The notes below the pieces were generated by a model. It worked only from the letters and a program-made list of their open reading frames with translations. It was not told the origin of the DNA and did no database searches. From Ancylobacter tetraedralis (GTDB lineage Bacteria; Pseudomonadota; Alphaproteobacteria; Rhizobiales; Xanthobacteraceae): a stretch of 64,000 nt of DNA. The first letter of the stretch is position 1. Every line of letters begins with the position of its first letter. Made by a program: the position numbers and the translations under genes. The stretch lies in NCBI RefSeq assembly GCF_014195655.1, contig NZ_JACICD010000002.1, forward strand, positions 434,001 to 498,000, written 5' to 3'. Positions 18,270 through 28,317 of this stretch are shown piece after piece.

Positions 18270-18959
18270 GTGCCCGTGTCGGACCAGCCCTCGCCAGAAC
18301 CCGTCCCCCTGCCACGGCGGCGACGCCGGGTGGTTTTCATCGCCTGCGCGGTGGGGGCCGTCGTCGCGGCGCTGCTCGTGGCGTTGCTGGCCGGCTTCGG
18401 CGTGTTCGTCGCGTCGCTGGCGCGGGAATCCGGCCCGCTGCCGCCCCCGGCCGACGGCATCGTCGTGTTGACCGGCGGGGCCGACCGGATCACCGATGCG
18501 ACCATCCTGCTCACCGAGCAGCGCAGCCGGCGCCTGCTGATCACCGGCGTGCATCGCGACACGACGCTGGCGGAAATCAGCCGCACCGTCCCGGCGACCG
18601 AGAAGGCGCTCAGCTGCTGCACGGAACTCGGACGCTTCGCGCTCAATACGCGCGGCAATGCCATCGAGGCGGCGGTGTGGGCGCGCGCCAACGGCTTCCA
18701 TTCGCTCATCGTGGTGACGTCCGCCTGGCACATGCCGCGCGCGCTGGTCGAGCTGCGCCGTGCCATGCCGGAGATCGCGCTGGTGCCTTACCCCGTCATC
18801 GCGCGCAGCCAGCGCGAGCCGAACTGGCAGAGCCGGCTCGCCACCGGGCGGCTGCTCTTCGCCGAATACGTCAAGTTCCTCGCCGCTTATGTCGGCATCG
18901 GCCCTTGGCCTGCGCTGGCCTCCGAGACCGAGCTCCTGCGCAGGTCGGGCGCGTCCTGA
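18270..18959 (+). CDS. YdcF family (DUF218) membrane protein
   Basis: A 229-residue protein with one N-terminal membrane helix (about residues 20-45) and a DUF218/YdcF domain (ADGIVVLTGGADRITDA, LLITGVHRDTT, NTRGNAIEAAVWARANGFHSLIVVTSAWHMPRA). Related SanA/ElyC proteins act in envelope integrity and lipid-carrier metabolism; the exact role here is unknown. It starts at GTG only 4 bp after ftsX, so it belongs to the ftsEX operon. In many Hyphomicrobiales a plsC gene follows this one; none is present here. Confidence 0.88.
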   Translation: MPVSDQPSPEPVPLPRRRRRVVFIACAVGAVVAALLVALLAGFGVFVASLARESGPLPPPADGIVVLTGGADRITDATILLTEQRSRRLLITGVHRDTTLAEISRTVPATEKALSCCTELGRFALNTRGNAIEAAVWARANGFHSLIVVTSAWHMPRALVELRRAMPEIALVPYPVIARSQREPNWQSRLATGRLLFAEYVKFLAAYVGIGPWPALASETELLRRSGAS

Positions 18960-19092
18960 CCGCTGAAGCGTCTCGAATGGGCACGCGCCCGGTCACCCGC
19001 GAGTGGCGGGAACCTCGGGGCGCTTGCGTGCATTTGTCTGAAGCGCGTTCATCCATCCGAAAGGCTGTCGCGCTTTGGTGTTCTCGGAGCTA

Positions 19093-19120
19093 TTGACGCG
19101 GCTCGCGGATGTTCTAGATT
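19093..19120 (+). promoter_or_regulatory. sigma-70-type promoter reading into the 108-residue gene
   Basis: The -35 TTGACG (19093-19098) and -10 TAGATT (19115-19120) are 16 bp apart. The predicted start of transcription, about 7 nt after the -10, coincides with the first ATG at 19128, so the mRNA may be leaderless. Confidence 0.6.
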
Positions 19121-19127
19121 TGTTCTC

Positions 19128-19454
19128 ATGATGACACGCGATCTTGTGCCCAGTGATTCGCTGACCGATGAAGGGCCTCTCAGCGCGGCTGATTCGCCGC
19201 TGGCGCGGCGTTTCCGCCTCTGGCGCGGCCCGGATGGTCGCCGGCAGGTATTTTCGGTCTATGCCGCCGAGGATGCGCCGGATTATCCGGACGCCGTGGC
19301 GATCGCCGTGCGCCATGTCGGCGGGCGCCGCGTGCCGCTCTGGACCGGCCCGGCCGGCATCAAGGCGCGGGTGGCCGCGCGGGCCGTGGGCGCGCAGGAG
19401 ATCCACCTGCGCATCCTTCCCGAGACCGTGAGCGGCCCGCTCGCGCCCTTGTGA
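19128..19454 (+). CDS. hypothetical protein, 108 residues
   Basis: No family is recognised. The protein is soluble, with no signal peptide or membrane segment. It has a central stretch FRLWRGPDGRRQVFSVYAAE and AIAVRHVGGRRVPLWTGPAG, which read like a small beta-rich domain. Two consecutive ATG codons begin it, there is no Shine-Dalgarno sequence, and a good promoter ends 7 bp upstream. Codon use matches the neighbours, which supports a real gene. It stands between the ftsEX operon and a convergent ChaC-like gene. Confidence 0.7.
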   Translation: MMTRDLVPSDSLTDEGPLSAADSPLARRFRLWRGPDGRRQVFSVYAAEDAPDYPDAVAIAVRHVGGRRVPLWTGPAGIKARVAARAVGAQEIHLRILPETVSGPLAPL

Positions 19455-19481
19455 TCGAGCGCGGGGGCGGGTGCCGGGCTT

Positions 19482-20021
19482 TCACAGCCGCTCCATCAGC
19501 CAGCGCATTTCGGGATCGCGAATGCCGAGTTCGTCGAGATGGCGCAGCGTGGCGGCGACATAATCACCATTCGGCCCGCCCACCCCGTGCCCCTGCCGGA
19601 TGAGGTGCAGGCGCTCCTCCCGGGTGAGCGCGCCGGCATATTGGGCGTGGCCGCGATCGACCAGGAACACCACGGCGGGCACCACGCGGGCGCTGCCGTC
19701 CTTCAGCCACACCCGCCGCACCGCCTCGCGATAGACCGTCGTCACCTGTTCGCGTTCGCGCAGATAGGCCAGCGTCGCCGCGGCCCGGGCGGGCGCCACG
19801 CGGAAGGCGAGGCCGACGCAGGCTCCGCCCTGGTCGAGGCCCAGCACCAGCCCCGGCTTTTCCGGCGTGCCGCGCCAGTGGATCGAGGTCACGCACAGCG
19901 AACGGTGCGCGCCGATGAGCTTGCCCGCCGCCTTCTCCTCATAGTCGAAGCCGGGATTCCACATCAGCGAGCCGTAGCCGAAAATCCACAGGTCGTTCGG
20001 GGCGGCGGGGTCGGCGGTCAT
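19482..20021 (-). CDS. gamma-glutamylcyclotransferase (ChaC-like)
   Basis: A 179-residue GGCT-fold protein. The substrate loop LWIFGYGSLMWNPGF at residues 11-25, followed by RSLCVTSIHWRGTPEKPGLVLGL, is typical of ChaC enzymes, which cleave gamma-glutamyl groups from glutathione to give 5-oxoproline. The conserved catalytic Glu would be in YLREREQVTTVYRE. The start at 20021 gives MTADPAAPNDLWIFGYG, the usual spacing; a frame open further upstream has no similarity. It diverges from the DUF2125 gene, a neighbourhood repeated in Hyphomicrobiales. Confidence 0.9.
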   Translation of the reverse strand: MTADPAAPNDLWIFGYGSLMWNPGFDYEEKAAGKLIGAHRSLCVTSIHWRGTPEKPGLVLGLDQGGACVGLAFRVAPARAAATLAYLREREQVTTVYREAVRRVWLKDGSARVVPAVVFLVDRGHAQYAGALTREERLHLIRQGHGVGGPNGDYVAATLRHLDELGIRDPEMRWLMERL

Positions 20022-20265
20022 TTGGGGGGCAGCGCTCGCAGGTGAGGGGAGGTGGAGACGGGGAGGCGCCGGGAGAAAGCCGTCGCCCGCGGCGACACTA
20101 TGGCGTAAGAGGGCGCAAGACGAGAGAAGCACGCGAGGCGGCGTCTTGCCGCGCGGTGTCTTGTGAGAGGCAGCGTGCGAGCGCCGCCGGGGACGCGCTG
20201 TCCCGCCATAAGCGCGCCGCACCGGCATCGGAGCCTCGCCATCCCTGAATCCGAGGAGTTCGCGC

Positions 20266-21339
20266 ATGAGCCCCCCCGCCGCGCCGACCGAGCCGACGCC
20301 GCCGTCCCCCGCCGCCGGGGAGCCGCGCCGCGCGCGCCGCTGGCTGATCGCGCTGCCCGTGGGGCTGATCATCCTGGCGGCGCTCGGCTGGACCGGCGCG
20401 TGGTTCTATGCCGCCAGTCGCGCCACCGGCGAGATCGACGCCTGGATGGCGCAGGAGGCCAGCAAGGGCCGCACCTGGAGCTGCACCGACCGCCAGTTCG
20501 GCGGCTTTCCCTTCCGCTTCGAGCTGATCTGCACGGCGCCGACCGTCACCTTCGCGGGCGAGGGCGTCGGCAAATGGGAGGCCAGCGCCACGCGCGCCCA
20601 TGCGGTCGCGCAGGTTTGGAATCCCGGGCACATCATCGCGGAGTTCGAGGCCCCCGGCCGCCTCTCCGATATCGGTACGGGACAGGACCTCACCGCCAAC
20701 TGGTCGCTCCTGCAGGTCAGCGCCGTGGGCACGCGGGCGCGGGCCGAGCGGATGTCGCTCTCGGCCAACGATTATGTGCTCTCCGCCGGCGGCACCAGCC
20801 TGTTCGCCGCCAAGCATGCCGAGCTTCATGTGCGCCACACGCCCAATGCCGATGACGGCACGCTCGACATCGCTGCCGGGGTGAAGGGGGCGAGCGGGGC
20901 CACATCGGGCGCGGGCGCCCCTCCGCTCGACGGCGATATCGAGGCGACGGTGACGCAGGTGCCCGAATTCCGCGCCATGTCGCCGGCCGAGCGGCTGCGG
21001 CTGTGGCAGGCGGCGGGCGGGCGGGTGAACCTCCTGGAGGCGCGGGTAAGCGCCGGCGGCGGCGCGCTCGCCGCGACCGGGCAGATCGGTCTCGACGCGC
21101 TGAACCGGCCGGACGGCAAGATCGACCTGCAGCTCGCCAATGCGCCGGCCCTGATGAACGCGCTGGCGGCCAACGGGCTGATGCCGGGCTTCATCGCCAG
21201 CCTCGCCCCCGTCATGATGGCGGTCGGCATGCCGGGCACGCTCGATGGCGCGCCCGCCGCCAGCTTCCCCTTCGTGTTCCGCAATGGCCGCGTGGCGCTG
21301 GGCATGCTTCCGCTCGGCAAGGTCGGCCCGCTCTACTGA
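20266..21339 (+). CDS. DUF2125 domain-containing protein
   Basis: A 357-residue protein with a basic N-terminus and one membrane anchor (about residues 27-50), and the rest probably periplasmic. The start of the DUF2125 domain is seen in [35 protein letters not shown]. The family is restricted mainly to alphaproteobacteria and has no assigned function. The N-terminal anchor and repeated beta-rich stretches are compatible with an envelope or lipid-associated role, but this is only inference. Confidence 0.87.
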   Translation: MSPPAAPTEPTPPSPAAGEPRRARRWLIALPVGLIILAALGWTGAWFYAASRATGEIDAWMAQEASKGRTWSCTDRQFGGFPFRFELICTAPTVTFAGEGVGKWEASATRAHAVAQVWNPGHIIAEFEAPGRLSDIGTGQDLTANWSLLQVSAVGTRARAERMSLSANDYVLSAGGTSLFAAKHAELHVRHTPNADDGTLDIAAGVKGASGATSGAGAPPLDGDIEATVTQVPEFRAMSPAERLRLWQAAGGRVNLLEARVSAGGGALAATGQIGLDALNRPDGKIDLQLANAPALMNALAANGLMPGFIASLAPVMMAVGMPGTLDGAPAASFPFVFRNGRVALGMLPLGKVGPLY

Positions 21340-21343
21340 GAAC

Positions 21344-21369
21344 GGCCGCCGTCCATCGGGACGGCGGCC
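21344..21369. terminator. bidirectional hairpin between DUF2125 gene and edd
   Basis: Perfect 11-bp stem GGCCGCCGTCC / GGACGGCGGCC with a 4-nt loop, placed between two convergent stop codons only 47 bp apart. The tail is CTCTCT rather than a pure T tract. Confidence 0.75.
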
Positions 21370-21386
21370 CTCTCTCGCCCGCGCGG

Positions 21387-23225
<1,839 letters not shown>

Positions 23226-23317
23226 GCGGCTCTCCTCAGAAAAGGCGTCGACCGGCCGGGGCCGGCCGGTCGTTGGGGGAAGCGGCGCCCCGGCGGCGCC
23301 GCCGTCGCGGATGGGCT

Positions 23318-24013
23318 CTACGGGCACCAGTAGATGGCGAGCGGGCGCGCGGCCCGCAGCACGGCACGGATCGGCATGTCGGTGGCGGGGCCCTCGCCCA
23401 GCGCCTTTTCCAGCACGGGGCGCTTGGCCGCGCCTTCAATATGGAGCGCCAGCGCATCGGCGCCCAGCAGCACCGGCAAGGTGAGGGTGATGCGCGGCTC
23501 GCCGGCATCGGGCGCGTGCATCGGCAGCAGGCCGAGCGCGCCGTCCGGGTCCAGCGCTTCCGCGAGATGGTCGCCGCCGGGGAAGAAGGAGGCGGTATGT
23601 CCGTCATCGCCCATGCCGAGCACGGCGCAAGCGAGCGGCCAGGCGAGGTCCTCCAGCGCCTCGTTCACCGAGAACAGCCCGGCCTCCGGCGTGGGGGCGT
23701 CATTGGCCAGCGGTACGAACCGTGCCGCCGCGGCCTTGCCCTTCAGGAGATGCTGGCGCACCAGCCGGGCGTTGGAGCGCTCCGAGGTTTCGCGCACCCA
23801 GCGCTCGTCGACCAGCGTGATGCCGACCTTCTCCCAGGACAGGTCGCGGGTGGAGAGTTCCTCGAAGAAGCGCGTGGGCGTGCGTCCGCCCGACACGGCA
23901 AGGCTCGCCAGCCCGTCGCGCGCGATCCGCGCCTGAAGCGCGTCGGCGACGAAATCCGCCAGCGCATGGGCGAGCGCAGCGCCATCGGGCAGTTCGTGCA
24001 GCGTGTGGCTCAC
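23318..24013 (-). CDS. pgl: 6-phosphogluconolactonase
   Basis: A 231-residue DevB/Pgl family hydrolase that opens 6-phosphogluconolactone in the second step of the Entner-Doudoroff and pentose-phosphate routes. [25 protein letters not shown] and [16 protein letters not shown] are diagnostic. I place the start at GTG 24013, 2-9 nt after GGAGAG, giving [14 protein letters not shown] at 24025 in the same frame is the alternative. It lies between zwf and edd, with a repeat-filled 335-bp gap on the zwf side. Confidence 0.92.
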   Translation of the reverse strand: MSHTLHELPDGAALAHALADFVADALQARIARDGLASLAVSGGRTPTRFFEELSTRDLSWEKVGITLVDERWVRETSERSNARLVRQHLLKGKAAAARFVPLANDAPTPEAGLFSVNEALEDLAWPLACAVLGMGDDGHTASFFPGGDHLAEALDPDGALGLLPMHAPDAGEPRITLTLPVLLGADALALHIEGAAKRPVLEKALGEGPATDMPIRAVLRAARPLAIYWCP

Positions 24014-24149
24014 GGTTCTCTCCAAACCTCGGCGCGCCGGCAGGGCGCCGTTCCGGAATTTTCTGGCGCCTGCCGCGCCACGTCGGATTCCAGCCCCGTT
24101 GCTCTCCCCATGGAGGAGGGGCCGCGCAGCGGGACGGCGAGGAGGCTAT

Positions 24150-24191
24150 GGCTCCCTCTCCACGGCCTCTCCCCGCCGGGGCGAGGGAGCC
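24150..24191. repeat. dispersed palindromic element between zwf and pgl
   Basis: GGCTCCCTC (24150-24158) pairs perfectly with GAGGGAGCC (24183-24191), around an inner CCTCTCCCCGCCGGGGCGAGG that itself folds. The inner core is nearly the same as the head of the elements at 53302 and 58588, so the three are probably one family of intergenic palindromes. The rest of the gap 24014-24259 holds nothing else I can name. Confidence 0.7.
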
Positions 24192-24259
24192 GTCCTCCGC
24201 GCGACGACAGCATCCCTGAAAACGACGCCCGGCTGAAGGCCGGCCTCCAGCGCACGAGT

Positions 24260-24370
24260 GCGCCGTCTTCCAGCCATAGGCGCTGGTCAGGCGCCGTCTT
24301 CCAGCCATAGGCGCTGGTCAGGCGCCGTCTTCCAGCCATAGGCGCCGATCAGGCGCCGTCTTCCAGCCAC
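24260..24370. repeat. 31-bp tandem repeat, 3.6 copies, covering the zwf stop codon
   Basis: Copies occupy 24260-24290, 24291-24321 and 24322-24352, and a partial fourth (24353-24370) lies inside zwf. The first two are identical; the third differs by two bases near its end. On the minus strand each unit contains the last zwf codons, TGGCTGGAAGACGGCGCC TGA, so the array is a serial copy of the end of zwf. There are no spacers between units. Confidence 0.9.
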
Positions 24371-25824
24371 GTGCGGCCGTCGCGCTCGATGAGGGCGATG
24401 GAGGCGGAGGGTCCCCATGTGCCGGCCGTGTAGGGGCGCGGGGCCTCCTTGGCGTTGCGCCAGGCCTGGAGGATCGGATCGACCCATGTCCACGCCGCCT
24501 CCACCTCGTCGCGGCGCATGAACAGGGTCTGGTTGCCGCGCACCACGTCGAGGATCAGGCGCTCATACGCATCGGGATTGCGCACCTTGAACGCCTTGGC
24601 GAAGCTCATGTCGAGCGGCACATGGGTGAGGCGGATGCCGCCCGGGCCCGGATCCTTGATCATCAGCCACAGCTTGACGCCCTCGTCGGGCTGAAGGCGG
24701 ATGACCAGCCGGTTGGCCTCCAGCGGCCCGACCGCCTCGCCGAACACCGAGTGCGGCACCGGGCGGAACGCCACCACGATCTCCGAGACCCGCGAGGCGA
24801 GGCGCTTGCCGGTGCGCAGGTAGAACGGCACGCCGGCCCAGCGCCAGTTTTCCACCTCCGCCTTGACCGCGACGAAGGTCTCGGTCTGGCTGCGCGAGGA
24901 GCCGAGCTCCTCGAGATAGCCGGGCACCGCGCCGCCCGCCGAGGCGCCGGCGCGATACTGGCCGCGCACGGTGACGGACGCCATGTTGTGCTCGTCGATG
25001 GGCTTGAGCGCGCGCAGCACCTTCAGCTTCTCGTCGCGCACCGCGTCGGCGTCGAGCGAGTGGGGCGGCTCCATGGCGACCAGGCACAAGAGCTGGAGCA
25101 TGTGGTTCTGCACCATGTCGCGCAGGGCGCCGGCAGTGTCGTAATAGCCGGCACGCTCCTCGACCCCCAGCGCCTCGGCGACCGTGATCTGCACATGGTC
25201 GATATGGCCGTTGTTCCACAGCGGCTCGAACAGCGCATTGGCGAAGCGCAGCGCCATCAGGTTCTGTACCGTCTCCTTACCGAGATAGTGATCGATGCGG
25301 TACACGCGCTCTTCGGGGAAGATGCGCCCCACCTGCTCGTTCAGCGCCACGGCCGAGGCGAGGTCCTTGCCGATCGGCTTCTCGATGACCACCCGGCCCT
25401 TCTCGGCGAGGCCGTGTTTGCCGAGCTTCTCGCAGATCGGGCCGAACAGGGCGGGAGCGGTGGCGAGATAATAGACCGGGATCATGTCGCCCTGCGCGGC
25501 GACCAGGCTCGCCAGATCCGACCAGCCGGGCTCGGCGTCGGCATCGGCCGCGACATAGAGCAGGCGGGCGAGGAACTTCTCCACCGGCGAGCCGTCGAGC
25601 TGGCCGGAGGGGATGTGGTCGACCAGAGCCTGATGGGCGAAGGCGCGGAACTCCTCATGGGTGAGGGCGCGGCGCGATACGCCGATAATGACCGCATTGT
25701 CGGGAATCTGCCCGTCGAGATCACGATGGAACAGGGCGGGGATCAGCTTGCGCCGGGACAGGTCGCCCGTGGCGCCGAACACCGTCAGCACGAAGGGCGC
25801 GACCGGAATCAAGCGACTGGTCAT
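24349..25824 (-). CDS. zwf: glucose-6-phosphate 1-dehydrogenase
   Basis: A 491-residue NAD(P)-dependent dehydrogenase that oxidises glucose 6-phosphate to the lactone. The nucleotide motif FGATGDLSRRKL is at residues 17-28, the catalytic signature RIDHYLGKE follows near 170, and VIEKPIGKDL precedes it. The start at 25824 fits the family. It is the first gene of the zwf-pgl-edd set on this strand. Its last codons are duplicated downstream in a 31-bp tandem repeat, so the C-terminus TWLEDGA may vary between strains. Confidence 0.96.
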   Translation of the reverse strand: MTSRLIPVAPFVLTVFGATGDLSRRKLIPALFHRDLDGQIPDNAVIIGVSRRALTHEEFRAFAHQALVDHIPSGQLDGSPVEKFLARLLYVAADADAEPGWSDLASLVAAQGDMIPVYYLATAPALFGPICEKLGKHGLAEKGRVVIEKPIGKDLASAVALNEQVGRIFPEERVYRIDHYLGKETVQNLMALRFANALFEPLWNNGHIDHVQITVAEALGVEERAGYYDTAGALRDMVQNHMLQLLCLVAMEPPHSLDADAVRDEKLKVLRALKPIDEHNMASVTVRGQYRAGASAGGAVPGYLEELGSSRSQTETFVAVKAEVENWRWAGVPFYLRTGKRLASRVSEIVVAFRPVPHSVFGEAVGPLEANRLVIRLQPDEGVKLWLMIKDPGPGGIRLTHVPLDMSFAKAFKVRNPDAYERLILDVVRGNQTLFMRRDEVEAAWTWVDPILQAWRNAKEAPRPYTAGTWGPSASIALIERDGRTWLEDGA

Positions 25825-26269
25825 GAAAGACGTCTCCTCATGTCGCCATGGCGCGGGAACAAGCAGTCACGACGAAGCCGGGCCCGGCCATGCCGCCCGT
25901 TTCGTCGCCGGCCCGCCTCCGGCCGCGCATACCTAGCAAAAACGATTCCGCAGTGCGACGCCTTCCGGAGACGATCGCGCAGTCTGCCCCTCGGCTGCGG
26001 CGGATCGGTGACACGATCCGCGGGTCCGGGCGTGCTGCAGTGCCGCAATATGGCGATGAGGTGGCGGATGAGGTGGCGGAAATCGGGCAGCGCCGGCACG
26101 GCCAACTATTGGCCACCGTAGAGGCAAAGAGATGAGGGCCTGTCATTCGCGGCCGCGTCTCTATCTCATCCGTGTGCCGGCATCCGTTCGCGTCGCTTGG
26201 CCGTTGGATAAAAAGCGTTATCTGGCAACGGCTTAATTAATAAGGTATGTATTCACACATAATAAATTA

Positions 26270-26320
26270 TTACGTATACCAAAGATGGAATGCCAGATTC
26301 ATTATTATTGGGATACGTAA
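26270..26320. promoter_or_regulatory. AT-rich leader with inverted repeat upstream of the tct operon
   Basis: TTACGTATACC (26270-26280) and GGGATACGTAA (26310-26320) form an imperfect inverted repeat (one mismatch in 11). They sit in an AT-rich tract (about 26195-26370) that stands out sharply from the GC-rich surroundings. A GGTATG motif at 26244 is related. It is a candidate operator for the GntR/FCD regulator at 30312, whose family often binds GTAT/ATAC-type palindromes. The rest of the 722-bp gap 25825-26546 must hold the zwf promoter; I see no gene in it that I can support. Confidence 0.5.
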
Positions 26321-26546
26321 TACAAACTGTCATTGCACTGCACAATTCGACTTTAGAATTAATGCTTGGCTTCGGCGAAGTCTTGGTACAACTTATTCCA
26401 CAGAGTAACCGGCAGAGAGACGAAGAAAAACTCGCTGGCTATCGTGGCTTCGCCCGGCCCGGGAGGCGGGAGCCGGAGTCCAATCAGAAGAGCCGACCGA
26501 AAAAAGATCGGCAGTTCGCCAGAACCCTTTGGGAAGGAAACGCCAA

Positions 26547-27557
26547 ATGAAACATTTCAACGCTTTCGGCCTCGGTGCCGTTGCGGCGCTCGGTATGACC
26601 GCCCTGTCGATGCTGCCGGCATCGGCGGCCTGGGAGCCGACCAAGCCGGTCGAGTTCATCGTCCCGGCGGGCACGGGCGGCGGCGCCGACCAGATGGCCC
26701 GCACGCTTCAGGGCATCATCGCCAAGCACAGCCTGATGTCGACGCAGCTCGTCGTCATCAACAAGTCCGGTGGCGCCGGCGGCGAAGGCTTCCTTGATGT
26801 GAAGAATGCCAAGGGCAACCCGCACAAGATCGTCATCACCCTGTCCAACCTGTTCACCACCCCGCTCGCGACGGGCATTCCCTTCAACTGGAAGGACATG
26901 ACCCCGGTCGCCATGCTGGCGCTGGACGAGTTCGTGCTGTGGGTGAACGCGTCCGAGCCCTACAAGACCGCGGGTGACTATGTCGCCGCGATCAAGGCTG
27001 CGCCGGACGGCACATTCAAGATGGGCGGCACCGGCTCCAAGTCGGAAGACCAGATCATCACCGTCGCCTTCGAGAAGGCCGTCGGCAAGAAGATGACCTA
27101 CATCCCCTACAAGGGTGGCGGCGAAGTGGCCGTGCAGCTTGTCGGCGGTCACATCAACTCGTCGGTCAACAACCCGATCGAGGCCGTCTCCCAGTGGCGC
27201 GGCGACAAGGTCCGCCCGCTCTGCGTGTTCGACTCCAAGACCCTTCCCTACACGGACAAGATCCTCGGCGACCTCTCCTGGTCCTCGGTTCCCACCTGCG
27301 TTTCCTCGGGTGTGGACGTCGAATATCTGATGCTGCGCGGTATTTTCATGCCGCCGGGCGTGACCGACGAGCAGGTCGCCTATTTCGTCGATCTGTTCAA
27401 GAAGGTCCGCGAGACCCCGGAATGGAAGCAGCTGATGAAGGATGGTGCGTTCAACCAGACCTTCATGGCCGGTGCCGAGTTCAAGACCTGGCTTGAGGGC
27501 GCCGAGGCGACCCACAAGGGCCTGATGCAGGAAGCCGGCTTCATCGCCGGCAACTGA
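26547..27557 (+). CDS. tripartite tricarboxylate transporter substrate-binding protein (TctC/Bug family)
   Basis: A 336-residue periplasmic binding protein. The signal peptide MKHFNAFGLGAVAALGMTALSMLPASA is followed by AAWEPTKPVEFIVPAGTGGGADQMAR, the Bug-family N-terminus that binds a carboxylate. Later family stretches include FKMGGTGSKSEDQI, YIPYKGGGEVAVQLVGGHI and RGIFMPPGVT. The start at 26547 is preceded by GGGAAGGAAA. It captures an unidentified organic acid for the TctB/TctA membrane pair downstream. Bug proteins bind very diverse ligands, so the substrate cannot be named. Confidence 0.92.
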   Translation: MKHFNAFGLGAVAALGMTALSMLPASAAWEPTKPVEFIVPAGTGGGADQMARTLQGIIAKHSLMSTQLVVINKSGGAGGEGFLDVKNAKGNPHKIVITLSNLFTTPLATGIPFNWKDMTPVAMLALDEFVLWVNASEPYKTAGDYVAAIKAAPDGTFKMGGTGSKSEDQIITVAFEKAVGKKMTYIPYKGGGEVAVQLVGGHINSSVNNPIEAVSQWRGDKVRPLCVFDSKTLPYTDKILGDLSWSSVPTCVSSGVDVEYLMLRGIFMPPGVTDEQVAYFVDLFKKVRETPEWKQLMKDGAFNQTFMAGAEFKTWLEGAEATHKGLMQEAGFIAGN

Positions 27558-27609
27558 CGGGACGGCCGCGGTCGACAAGCAGACCGTTCGCGCCCTCGCA
27601 TCGTGACGA

Positions 27610-27648
27610 CCTTCGCCGCGGCTGGCTTCAGCCCCGCCGCGGCGAAGG
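27610..27648 (+). repeat. strong hairpin between tctC and tctB
   Basis: Perfect 13-bp stem CCTTCGCCGCGGC / GCCGCGGCGAAGG with a 13-nt loop that itself contains GGCT / AGCC. There is no T tract. It lies in the 208-bp gap after the binding-protein gene and may stabilise the tctC mRNA or attenuate read-through into the membrane genes. Confidence 0.75.
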
Positions 27649-27765
27649 CGCACGGCGCCTCACTCAGCGTCTGAAGCGCCAAACCTTGAAAATGCGTCGA
27701 TCCACGGCTGACGGGGGAGATCCCCGCCGGACGGCCGACGCGTGAAAAAGTTCCGGAGTGAAACA

Positions 27766-28266
27766 ATGCAACAAGCACCCCACGGCGCGGGATCGGGGCC
27801 GACCCAGCGCAATGCCGAGATCGGTGTCGCCGTTCTGACCCTGCTCTTCGGCCTGATCGTCATCTATGGCAGCACTCTGGTCGGCATCGGCTGGGGGTCG
27901 GATGGGCCGCAGGCGGGCTTCTTCCCGTTCTATGTCGGCCTGATCATCTGTGGCTGCAGCATCATCAACCTCTTTCAGGGCCTGCGCGAGAACCCCACGG
28001 AGCTGTTCAGCGAGTGGAGCCAGCTCGGCCAGGTTCTCCGGGTTCTTATCCCGACCGCAATCTATGTCGCGCTGGTGCCGTTCTTCGGCATCTACGTGCC
28101 GTCGGTGATCCTGATCGCCGTGTTCATGAAGTGGCTCGGCAAATACGGCACGCCGCTCACCCTGGCGGTGGCCCTGGGCGTTCCGGCCTTCTTCTACATC
28201 ACGCTGGAGCGCTGGTTCCTCATCCCCTTGCCGAAGGGGCCTCTCGAGGCGTGGCTCGGACTCTGA
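27766..28266 (+). CDS. tripartite tricarboxylate transporter small membrane subunit (TctB)
   Basis: A 166-residue integral membrane protein with four predicted helices, the TctB architecture. It has a variable N-terminus and the conserved stretch GPQAGFFPFYVGLIICGCSI. The start at ATG 27766 has GGAG 7 nt upstream; a GTG at 27742 in frame is less likely. It partners TctA in a secondary, ion-coupled importer fed by the TctC-type protein encoded upstream. Confidence 0.9.
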   Translation: MQQAPHGAGSGPTQRNAEIGVAVLTLLFGLIVIYGSTLVGIGWGSDGPQAGFFPFYVGLIICGCSIINLFQGLRENPTELFSEWSQLGQVLRVLIPTAIYVALVPFFGIYVPSVILIAVFMKWLGKYGTPLTLAVALGVPAFFYITLERWFLIPLPKGPLEAWLGL

Positions 28267-28317
28267 CCAGACAATGAGGAAAAGGGGCCGGCTGACGCCG
28301 CCCAAGGGGAAGCGCCC

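Noticed and set aside
24260-24370. CRISPR-like array
   Set aside because: The 31-bp units are contiguous with no spacers, and no cas genes are near. It is a simple tandem repeat.
25848-26135. 95-codon open frame in the gap upstream of zwf
   Set aside because: No ribosome-binding site, no recognised motif and proline/arginine-rich composition typical of chance frames. It also overlaps the region where the zwf promoter should be.
26290-26550. 86-codon open frame over the AT-rich leader that runs into the tctC start
   Set aside because: It crosses the tctC ribosome-binding site, has no similarity, and its composition changes abruptly at the AT-rich boundary. A leader peptide cannot be fully excluded.
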